The translations under genes were made by a program, and so were the position numbers. A model generated the notes under the pieces. It saw only the letters and a list, made by a program, of their open reading frames with translations. It was not told the origin of the DNA and did not search any database. DNA of 38,233 nucleotides from an uncultured Collinsella sp. (lineage in GTDB: Bacteria > Actinomycetota > Coriobacteriia > Coriobacteriales > Coriobacteriaceae), in NCBI GenBank assembly GCA_905213265.1, contig CAJMHR010000023.1, positions 1 through 38,233 of the forward strand. The letters are read 5' to 3'. Shown here one piece after another: positions 23,225 through 29,852 of this stretch (its first letter is position 1; every line of letters begins with the position of its first letter).

Positions 23225-24400
23225 ATGAAAGACGTTAGGGAAGAGATAACTGCCAAACGCAAGGAGCTCGCGCTGACTCAGAAGGAGTTCGCCGCCGCTC
23301 TTGGCATGGGACCTAATGGTGATAGAACCGTCCGGCGTTGGGAGACTGGCGAGACCAGTCCATCTGCTACGGAGCTCACGTTTATACGCTCCCTAGGTTA
23401 TCAGGCGCCCTTTGCGCAGGGTGATCGGGAGGACGCTCCTTTCACTTACATTGACCTATTTGCTGGTATCGGTGGCATTCGCTTGCCGTTCCAAGAACTT
23501 GGTGGCAAGTGCGTTTTTTCTTGTGAGTGGGATAAATATGCACAGAAGACGTACCGCATGAATTACGGTGATCAGCCAGCTGGGGACATTCATGACGTTC
23601 GTTCGGACGACATTCCAAAATTTAACGTTTTATTGGCGGGATTTCCGTGCCAGCCATTCTCGCTCGCGGGCGTTTCAAAGAAAAAATCGATGGGACGCGC
23701 TACTGGCTTTGAAGACAAGACGCAGGGGACATTATTTTTCGAAGTAGCTCGTATTATTCGCGACAAAAAACCTGATGCTTTCCTGCTGGAAAACGTTAAA
23801 AATCTAACGAGTCACGATCGCGGCAAGACCTTCAGGATTATTATGCAGACCCTTAAGGACGAGCTTGGTTACGATGTGCACTACAAGGTTCTTGATAGCA
23901 AGAATTGGACTTGCCAGCATCGTGAGCGCATTTACATTGTTGGCTTTAAGAAAAAAACTAATTTTGATTGGGACCAACTAGAGCTTGGGGGTGGTGGGCA
24001 CACCGTCGGGGAGATTCTTGAAGATGCTCCTGATGATCGATACGTTCTTTCCGACAAACTGTGGGCTTATTTGCGTGCATATAAGGAAAAGCATCAGGCG
24101 GCAGGCAATGGCTTTGGCTATAGCACGGTTGGCCCCAATGACACGACAAGGACGCTTTCAGCACGCTATCACAAGGACGGAAGTGAGATTCTTGTTTCAC
24201 GTGGCGAGGGGAAGAACCCTCGCAAGCTGACTCCGCGTGAATGTGCCCGACTTCAAGGGTTCCCCGATCAATTCATTATTCCGGTTTCGGATACGCAGGC
24301 ATATCATCAATTTGGTAATTCTGTCACCGTACCGGCTGTGCGAGCAGTGGCCAAGCTGATGATGGGAGCGTATTTCGATGGACTACGGAGTTCTGAGTAG
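23225..24400 (+). CDS. C5-cytosine DNA methyltransferase with N-terminal HTH (EcoRII/SsoII-like)
   Basis: A 391-residue methyltransferase. Residues 1-60 are a Cro/C1-type helix-turn-helix (KRKELALTQKEFAAALGMGP, VRRWETGETSPS). The catalytic domain has all m5C motifs: I DLFAGIGGIRLPF (about 78-89), IV AGFPCQPFSLAG with nucleophile Cys142, VI LLENVKNL, VIII QHRERIYIVGF, IX RECARLQGFPDQF and X QFGNSVTVP. The recognition region includes RTLSARYHKDGSEILV, which I associate with enzymes for CCxGG-type sites; the exact site is inference. M.EcoRII and M.SsoII also have N-terminal HTHs that repress their own or partner genes, so autoregulation is likely. I start it at ATG 23225 because the HTH begins there; the frame is open to 23177. 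It overlaps the nuclease gene by 23 bases. Confidence 0.93.
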   Translation: MKDVREEITAKRKELALTQKEFAAALGMGPNGDRTVRRWETGETSPSATELTFIRSLGYQAPFAQGDREDAPFTYIDLFAGIGGIRLPFQELGGKCVFSCEWDKYAQKTYRMNYGDQPAGDIHDVRSDDIPKFNVLLAGFPCQPFSLAGVSKKKSMGRATGFEDKTQGTLFFEVARIIRDKKPDAFLLENVKNLTSHDRGKTFRIIMQTLKDELGYDVHYKVLDSKNWTCQHRERIYIVGFKKKTNFDWDQLELGGGGHTVGEILEDAPDDRYVLSDKLWAYLRAYKEKHQAAGNGFGYSTVGPNDTTRTLSARYHKDGSEILVSRGEGKNPRKLTPRECARLQGFPDQFIIPVSDTQAYHQFGNSVTVPAVRAVAKLMMGAYFDGLRSSE

Positions 24401-25589
24401 CTATTTTGACGGCGCGGTTGCGAAGAAACTCGTTGCTGTTGATATTGATAGAAAACGCAGCAACCAGCATGAATTCAACGGAACTGCGGAGCTCCGTTCC
24501 CTGTTTGGCGACGATGATATAAGAAATATACCGACGACCTTCGTATTTCTTTGCGACGATGCAGACCCTTTGTTTGATCACGGGTTTACGACTTGGTACG
24601 ACGCGCGCAGGAAGCATCCGACTAGGACAGAATACAGGCTCTATTACAACGATAGCGAAGCGATACGAGCCTCGAGAATCGGTGACCTGATGGTCATTGC
24701 ACCTTCAGACGAGCATGGTCTTCTGATTGTATTTGCTAGACAAGGATCAAATGCCGAGTGCCAATTAAGATGGCTTTTCGGTTTGAACGAAGTTGACGAC
24801 AGTGGTTTTTCGCGGTCAACCGCAGATGACAGGCGAATAGACTCAATCGCCGCATCCATTCTTGAAGCGATTGGCATCGAAGTTTCGCTTCCCACGTCGG
24901 CTGTTACGTATTTGGATGAAATGGTCGAAAAGTTCGGTGATTCTTTTCCCAAAGGGATTGAATTCACGAGGTATTCCATCTCGACTTTGGGTGTGCTTGA
25001 TTGGAGGAGCAACCCCGACAAGTGCCTTCTTGACTGCTATGAGCGAGAAGAGATTCTCTTTAAGGTATTCGAGAGGCATCTGCTTGAGCGCGATTTGGCT
25101 CCCTATCTAAGAGGCGATCTCGATGTTGATGGAGTGTTACGGACCACGATGTCAGCTTTCCAGCGGAGGAAATCGCGCGCGGGAACTGCTTTCGAGCATC
25201 AACTTGAGTACCTGTTTAAGGGATGGGGCATAAGTTATTCCGCTCAGCCGTATACTGAGGGCAAATCAAAGCCAGATTTCATTATGCCGTCGATTGAGGC
25301 TTATAGAAATCCTTTGTATCCTGCCGAGAAGCTGACCATGCTTGGCGCAAAAACGACCGTTAAAGAGCGCTGGCGCCAAGTGTTGGAAGAAGCGGATAGA
25401 ATTGAGAATAAGCATTTAATCACGCTCGATGTGGCGGTGAGCACCGAATATACAGACTCGATGCGTGAACATAATCTTCAACTGGTTGTGCCTCGTCCTG
25501 TATTTGGCTCATATACCACTGAACAGCAAAACTGGCTGATGGATGTCGGCGAGTTTTGTCAACTGTTGGTCGAGAAAGAACGTCGGTAG
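24378..25589 (+). CDS. Type II restriction endonuclease, EcoRII family
   Basis: A 403-residue nuclease paired with the methyltransferase. The C-terminal catalytic domain (about residues 260-400) has the EcoRII-C pattern: RKSRAGTAFEHQLEYLF, KPDFIMPS, AKTTVKERWRQVLEEADRI, then ITLDVAVS and VVPRPVFG. These carry the PD-(D/E)xK-like acidic and lysine residues. The N-terminal half (AVDIDRKRSNQHEFNG) resembles the EcoRII effector/DNA-binding domain, so it may be a two-site enzyme like EcoRII. No Vsr mismatch-repair gene is next to it, although m5C systems often have one. Start ATG 24378 overlaps the end of the methyltransferase gene, implying coupled translation. Cleavage at CCWGG or a related site is inferred from family only. 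Confidence 0.88.
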   Translation: MDYGVLSSYFDGAVAKKLVAVDIDRKRSNQHEFNGTAELRSLFGDDDIRNIPTTFVFLCDDADPLFDHGFTTWYDARRKHPTRTEYRLYYNDSEAIRASRIGDLMVIAPSDEHGLLIVFARQGSNAECQLRWLFGLNEVDDSGFSRSTADDRRIDSIAASILEAIGIEVSLPTSAVTYLDEMVEKFGDSFPKGIEFTRYSISTLGVLDWRSNPDKCLLDCYEREEILFKVFERHLLERDLAPYLRGDLDVDGVLRTTMSAFQRRKSRAGTAFEHQLEYLFKGWGISYSAQPYTEGKSKPDFIMPSIEAYRNPLYPAEKLTMLGAKTTVKERWRQVLEEADRIENKHLITLDVAVSTEYTDSMREHNLQLVVPRPVFGSYTTEQQNWLMDVGEFCQLLVEKERR

Positions 25590-26156
25590 GCAATTCTATA
25601 CTGAGGTTCTACTTCTTTTGGGCATTGATTATTTGATCGAGTTGCATTAATAAAATAGGTCACCTTGCCGTCGCTCTGCTGAAGTGAGTGAGCTCGAACT
25701 TGGTTTTGTTCTATGTTGGCGAGGTGCTGGAGTGCGCGCCGGCGTTGGCCTTCATCGTCGATATCTATTCCGCCGCGAGCGTGTTAGTGCGCCCGCATTC
25801 GCAGTTGCGACATTTGAGTCGTGCCTTGTCGCACCTCCCTTTAGGATTCCCACTTCGCCATACGGCTGCCATGTTTTATGAAATAACTCACCCTACATTT
25901 TCCGATGCTTAAGCAGTCTCTTATTCGCCCGCTTACCAACATCCCCATCTTTACCAAAGAGACTAGCCTTGCGTTCTTGAACTCTCCGACTCTCCTTTTG
26001 TAAACGAGATGCTTCACGACAGTTCGTCTAGCGCCTCTGGAGGGGTGACTACGAAGAGCCGGTCTGTGCCGTCAATTACGTTGCCTGCTGCTGGCTGCTG
26101 CCTCATTAGAATCCGGCTGCAAATGGACCGCGGTGAGCATGCAAGATCGTGCCATA
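25590..26156. other. Non-coding or degraded stretch in the island
   Basis: Several short open frames exist (for example 25688-25912), but none has a ribosome-binding site, plausible length or recognisable motif. The composition is mixed. It is best read as decayed DNA between the restriction-modification pair and the ATPase remnant. No insertion-sequence ends were recognised. Confidence 0.5.
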
Positions 26157-26215
26157 ACGTGAGAAAAACTTGCAAGAATCGCAAGTTCTTATCATCACAT
26201 GAGAAAAACTTGCAA
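26157..26215. repeat. Tandem repeat (40-bp period) beside the ATPase remnant
   Basis: ACGTGAGAAAAACTTGCAA (26157-26175) recurs as ACATGAGAAAAACTTGCAA (26197-26215), 40 bp apart. Between the copies is an inverted repeat AACTTGC...GCAAGTT. Its situation, short tandem units beside a DUF4143-type ATPase, recalls the 33-bp repeats at 17596-17686, although the sequences differ. Confidence 0.75.
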
Positions 26216-26251
26216 ATTGGGGCGAGTGATGAACGGCTGGACGGTTCTTGA

Positions 26252-26482
26252 AAATCGAGATATCTCGAGAAGCTGATTGCCTTTCGTGACATCCAAGTTA
26301 CAGAGTCGACTGACGAGGAGGCGACGCGCAAGCGCGAGCTGCGTCCATTTGAGCTCAGGTCGCTCGAGAAGATCACCGGTGGTTATGAGAAGATCATTAT
26401 CGTTCGCCGAGGGAGCCATCCGACCGACATCGACGGCATCAAAATCGTCTCTGCAGTCGACTTCTTGATGGGTAGGCTTTGA
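26252..26482 (+). pseudogene. 3' remnant of a DUF4143-type AAA ATPase
   Basis: An open frame without a usable start reads to the TGA at 26480-26482. Its end (LEKITGGYEKIIIVRRGSHP then DGIKIVSAVDFLMGRL) matches the usual C-terminus of AAA_14/DUF4143 ATPases, where a KIVITLDE-like strand is followed by a DGI..-DFL end. A stop codon (TGA at 26249) cuts the frame upstream, and no Walker motifs are present before it. It is therefore a decayed copy of the same family as the intact gene at 16251-17552, though not necessarily the same lineage. Confidence 0.65.
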
Positions 26483-26502
26483 GCTTAGGGTGTTCTGTGG
26501 GT

Positions 26503-26643
26503 TTATGGACACTTTGGCAGCGAGATTGCCTGCCTGTAGGCAAATTCCGCCCAGGACCCGATGAGGATAACGTGGTCGATGCACCCTGCTTCCTCGACTA
26601 GGTCGAGTACTTTTAAGAAGGCTCGTTGCTGCTCAGTCAACAT
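26503..26643 (-). pseudogene. Truncated nucleotidyltransferase (N-terminal 46 residues only)
   Basis: The frame starts at ATG 26643 and ends after 46 residues. RAFLKVLDLVEEAG + CIDHVILIGSWAEFAYRQ carries the GSW start of a nucleotidyltransferase motif, as in NTP_transf_8/AbiEii-like proteins, whose normal length is several hundred residues. The remainder, including the second acidic part of the motif, is missing. It overlaps the upstream small gene by 11 bases, so the two formed one operon. The adjacent sequence is the ATPase remnant on the other strand, which suggests a deletion joined the two. Confidence 0.6.
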
Positions 26644-26944
26644 TCGGCACCCTCCCCAACGCACGTATGATTTGCTTTTGAGATTGCTTCTGTTCTCTGA
26701 TGGCGGCCGCAAGAACCCTTCGGCGTTCGATTTTGGCTCGCAGCTCATCAACCTCTTTAGCAGGGACATAGTCACTTTTGACCTTGTCGCCAACTCGATA
26801 GTTGAGATAACAGTATTCGTGGCCCTTTATGTTTCGCATGCGGATGCTGCCCTTTGGAAGGAGGCAAATCTCCTGCTCCATGAGGTTGAGGAGGCGCCTC
26901 GAACGTGCGTATTCCTCTTCCAGGACATCTTCTAAGACGGACAC
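26633..26944 (-). CDS. Small hypothetical protein preceding the truncated nucleotidyltransferase
   Basis: A 103-residue basic protein. GTG 26944 is the best start, with AGAAGGGAGG at good spacing; the frame is open to 27043 but without support. It contains LMEQEICLLPKGSIRMRNI followed by GHEYCYLNYRVGDKVKSDYV and a C-terminal helix rich in Lys, Arg and Gln (KIERRRVLAAAIREQKQSQK). Proteins with this LPKGSI...GHEYYYL layout commonly sit before nucleotidyltransferase genes in Firmicutes and Coriobacteria, from memory. It may be the partner (antitoxin-like or adaptor) of the nucleotidyltransferase. It appears intact although its partner is truncated. Confidence 0.65.
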   Translation of the reverse strand: MSVLEDVLEEEYARSRRLLNLMEQEICLLPKGSIRMRNIKGHEYCYLNYRVGDKVKSDYVPAKEVDELRAKIERRRVLAAAIREQKQSQKQIIRALGRVPNVD

Positions 26945-27112
26945 GATGCCTCCCTTCTGAGTAGTTACCCAACAACATATCATAATCTTAAAAATGTAGG
27001 GTAACTCGGCGGTGTCCGCACGTGTCCGCACGACATGTGACACTTAACTTGCCGCTCACCCTGTCGCGGCGGCGAGAGTCTGAACAACGATCCTCTAAGG
27101 AGTTCGATACCA

Positions 27113-27352
27113 ATGAGCGATAACACCAAGCATCTCGCAAAGAAGTGCGTCAAGGACGCGGGGCCGTGCCTTGCGCTGTGCGTAGCCGGTGCAGCGGTCG
27201 CGCTGTTGGCTGTTCTGGGGCCATTCGACGTGCTCCGAAGTGCTAGCTCGCTGCACGTTTGCATGGCCCTTGCCGGTGCCATGATGACCGGTGGCGCGCT
27301 CGATTTGATCTTTTGGGTGCTCGACCCGTTTGGATGGAAGAACGAGGGGTAA
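27113..27352 (+). CDS. Small two-helix membrane protein
   Basis: A 79-residue protein with two hydrophobic helices (about residues 17-36, PCLALCVAGAAVALLAVLG, and 47-68, HVCMALAGAMMTGGALDLIF). A charged N-terminus and the short end DPFGWKNEG flank them. CTAAGGAG upstream supports the ATG. I do not recognise a family. The 68 bp before it hold two tandem GTGTCCGCAC units (about 27012-27031). It marks the return to GC-rich sequence on the right side of the island. Confidence 0.6.
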   Translation: MSDNTKHLAKKCVKDAGPCLALCVAGAAVALLAVLGPFDVLRSASSLHVCMALAGAMMTGGALDLIFWVLDPFGWKNEG

Positions 27353-27437
27353 GCCCTAAGGGATGGAAGGGCTGGAACGGTTGGCTTAGTGATCGTGCAG
27401 AATGTGGGCTAGCGACTTACAGGGAAGTGGTAATCCG

Positions 27438-28163
27438 ATGACGGTCTATGTGACGGGCGATATTCACGGCGGCCTCGACATGCAAAAGCTGCGCGACTGG
27501 GATCTTGGGGATAGTTTGACGAGCGACGACTATCTGATTGTCGCGGGCGACTTTGGCTTTCCGTGGGATTTCTCTGCCGAGGAATGTGCCGATATCGCCT
27601 GGCTGGAGTCGCGCCCCTATACCGTGCTGTTCGTCGACGGCAACCACGAACGTTTCGATCACTGGGCGGAGCGCCCCATGGAGTTGTGGCACGGCGGGCT
27701 GACGCAGCGCCTGTCGGACACCTCGCCCATCCGACGCCTGACGCGCGGCGAGGTTTTTGAGCTTGATGGCTCAGCGATCTTTACCATGGGCGGCGCCACG
27801 AGCGTGGATAAGGAATACCGCATTCCGTATTCCAGCTGGTGGCCGCAGGAGCTGCCGGACGAGCGCAACTTTGAGGAGGCGCGGGCTAAGCTCGACAGCG
27901 TGGGTTGGAAGGTCGACTACGTAATCACCCACACCTGCTCCACGCGTATGCTTTCGCCCACGCTCTATCCGGCACCCGGCTGGAATTGTCCCGGCGTTGA
28001 CCGACTCACGGCATTTTTCGATGAGCTGGAAGACCGCTTGGATTACAAGCTCTGGTATTACGGGCATTTCCATCGGGATGCCAACCCGGCCGAGCGCCAT
28101 ACCGTGCTCTACGACTGCATCGTTCGCCTGGGCGACGAACTCCAGCCCTGGGACGTTGCGTAG
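27438..28163 (+). CDS. Calcineurin-like metallophosphoesterase
   Basis: A 241-residue phosphoesterase with the canonical metal motifs in order: VTGDIHGG near residue 9, VAGDFGFPWDF, VDGNHERFD, VITHTCSTRM and YYGHFHRDA. This subfamily is common in gut Firmicutes and Actinobacteria, and its substrate is unknown. I chose ATG 27438 because the protein then starts right at the first strand; the ATG at 27402 has weaker upstream sequence. It is convergent with gluQ, ending 52 bp from that gene's stop, with no clear terminator between them. Confidence 0.88.
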   Translation: MTVYVTGDIHGGLDMQKLRDWDLGDSLTSDDYLIVAGDFGFPWDFSAEECADIAWLESRPYTVLFVDGNHERFDHWAERPMELWHGGLTQRLSDTSPIRRLTRGEVFELDGSAIFTMGGATSVDKEYRIPYSSWWPQELPDERNFEEARAKLDSVGWKVDYVITHTCSTRMLSPTLYPAPGWNCPGVDRLTAFFDELEDRLDYKLWYYGHFHRDANPAERHTVLYDCIVRLGDELQPWDVA

Positions 28164-28215
28164 GGGCGCGGACGAATGAGCTTCGCGGCGAACCAAAACC
28201 GATTTGTTAAGGGAT

Positions 28216-29388
28216 TTACTCCCAAGCCGGCTTGCGCTCGAGCAACGTTTTCGCAGCTTCAGGCGTGGGATAGTCAAGTATTTCGCAGAACGCATCGAAC
28301 CCCTCTGGCGAAAGATGGGTTGTTGATACTTTGGCAATGTCGCTATCGAGGTGCTCGTCAGGGTGGGCTGCCGTCTGTTGCATGCCTGTCCTTTCATCCA
28401 TAACGATGTTCTCGCGATGCGCGCGGATGACATCCCAGCTAAAGTGCTCGACCAGCTGCTCGGCAGAGCGCGGTGTGGCGTCCGGCGCGATGCCCGTTTG
28501 CCCGGCGAGCCATCCCAACAGTGCCTCGGGTGTGCCAAAGCGGGTGCGGAGCTCGCCCAGGTCCAGATCGCGATCGCGCTTGGAAAGGCGGCGGCCGTCC
28601 GGCGACATGAGCAGCGGAATGTGCGCGTAGCGCGGTGTGGGCAGTCCCAGCAGATGTTGCAGATAGATCTGGCGCGGCGTGGAACCAAGCAGGTCGCATC
28701 CGCGCACGACCTCGGTGACGCCCATGGCAGCGTCGTCGACCACCACGGCTAGCTGGTAGGCAAAAACGCCGTCGCTGCGGCGCACCAAAAAGTCGCCGCA
28801 CTCGGTGGCGAGTGCCTCGCATTGGGCTCCGTACGTGCGGTCCACGAATTCGATCACGTCGTCTGCGAGGTCATCTACGGTGGGCACGCGCAGGCGCGTG
28901 GCCGGAGCGCGCAGGGCACTGCGGCGGGCGATTTCTTCGGCAGAAAGGCCTCTGCAGGCGCCGCGGTAGATGGGCGTGCCGTCGCTGGCGTGCGGCGCAC
29001 TCGCGGCGTGGAGTTCGGCGCGCGTGCAAAAGCAGGGATAGGTGAGGCCGGCGTCTTGTAGCTGGTGCAAGGCGCTCTCGTACAGGTCAAGGCGATCGTG
29101 CTGGTAGTAGGGGCCTTCGTCCCACTCGAGCCCTAGCCAGGCCAGGTCGTCAATCAGTTGAGCGGCAAGTTCCGGGCGCTTGCAGCGATCGTCTAGGTCC
29201 TCGATGCGCAACACGATGCTGCCGCTCTGGCTGCGGGCCGAAAGCCACGAGCACAGGCAGCTGAATACGTTGCCCAGGTGCATGCGGCCCGAGGGCGACG
29301 GGGCGAAGCGGCCCACGACGGGGGTGGGCCCTGCCGTTGCCGGTGTGTCCGCGGAGTGTGTTGCTATGTTGCATGCGTTGATGTCCAT
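28216..29388 (-). CDS. gluQ: Glutamyl-Q tRNA(Asp) synthetase with a TacA/DUF1778-like C-terminal tail
   Basis: A 390-residue protein. Residues about 23-320 are GluQRS, which attaches glutamate to queuosine in tRNA(Asp). It has VGRFAPSPSGRMHLGN (HIGH-like), VLRIEDLDD, the Zn-type cysteines in YPCFCTRAEL and YRGACRG, and RRLSKRDRD (KMSKS-like). It lacks the anticodon-binding domain of GluRS, as expected. The last 50 or so residues are odd: DEHLDSDIAKVSTTHLSPEG then FDAFCEILDYP and TLLERKPAWE. That closely resembles the C-terminus of DUF1778 (TacA) antitoxins, and usual GluQRS proteins end near residue 330. The DNA of the tail is less GC-rich. I read it as a gene fused to an antitoxin remnant. 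ATG 29388 was chosen over a start at 29535. Confidence 0.85.
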   Translation of the reverse strand: MDINACNIATHSADTPATAGPTPVVGRFAPSPSGRMHLGNVFSCLCSWLSARSQSGSIVLRIEDLDDRCKRPELAAQLIDDLAWLGLEWDEGPYYQHDRLDLYESALHQLQDAGLTYPCFCTRAELHAASAPHASDGTPIYRGACRGLSAEEIARRSALRAPATRLRVPTVDDLADDVIEFVDRTYGAQCEALATECGDFLVRRSDGVFAYQLAVVVDDAAMGVTEVVRGCDLLGSTPRQIYLQHLLGLPTPRYAHIPLLMSPDGRRLSKRDRDLDLGELRTRFGTPEALLGWLAGQTGIAPDATPRSAEQLVEHFSWDVIRAHRENIVMDERTGMQQTAAHPDEHLDSDIAKVSTTHLSPEGFDAFCEILDYPTPEAAKTLLERKPAWE

Positions 29389-29472
29389 GCGGACGAGTAT
29401 AGCGCGGGAGGTGGGGGAGGCACCGGCTCGACAGCTCGATCGCCGCCCGACAGCCCAACCCCTCAAACGACA

Positions 29473-29508
29473 GAAACCCCGGCAGCTCTTCGCAACTGCC
29501 GGGGTTTC
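29473..29508. repeat. Perfect 13-bp stem-loop upstream of gluQ
   Basis: GAAACCCCGGCAG (29473-29485) and CTGCCGGGGTTTC (29496-29508) are exact reverse complements with a 10-nt loop. Neither side has a good T-tract. It lies in the 464-bp divergent gap between gluQ and the DUF2207 gene. Apart from this hairpin and the repeat at 29707, the gap shows no gene. Confidence 0.85.
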
Positions 29509-29706
29509 CGCGGAAAAGGGGGACATGATCCTCAAGCGAACGGCAAAGGGGCAAACCGTTTTCGCTCAACTGCTTTATGCCCCTCGGCTGGCGGCTCAAT
29601 CAGTGCATGCCGCGCCCACACAAAGCCGCTACACCTGTGACGGAGCTGTGAAGTGGTATCTATCGTTGGTGCAGGACATGCCAGGGAGTGTCCTAAACTG
29701 CCGGCA

Positions 29707-29731
29707 GATAAGGAACGTCCCCAATGACTAG
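29707..29731 (-). repeat. Copy of the dispersed CTAGTCATTGGGGACGTTC repeat
   Basis: Read on the minus strand, this reproduces the 19-mer CTAGTCATTGGGGACGTTC as GCTAGTCATTGGGGACGTTC, followed by CTTATC. The same 19-mer is at 9414-9432 and a variant at 31889-31908. Confidence 0.75.
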
Positions 29732-29852
29732 CTGCTGGCGGTGCGGGGTGACTTTCATCCCGTTTGGCGCTCCGGTCGCCTAGATATTCGTCATGTGTGT
29801 CCGTAAACGTGGGACAATGACGCTGTTGGTATCACAGACAAAGGATGTGCCT

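Noticed and set aside
25684..25912. Two overlapping 65-74 codon frames in the island
   Set aside because: No ribosome-binding site, no domain, and overlapping frames; treated as degraded or non-coding DNA.
29278..29731. Open frames of 120-183 codons on the plus strand opposite the gluQ start
   Set aside because: They run antisense through gluQ and across the stem-loop and repeat, without a ribosome-binding site or recognisable domain.
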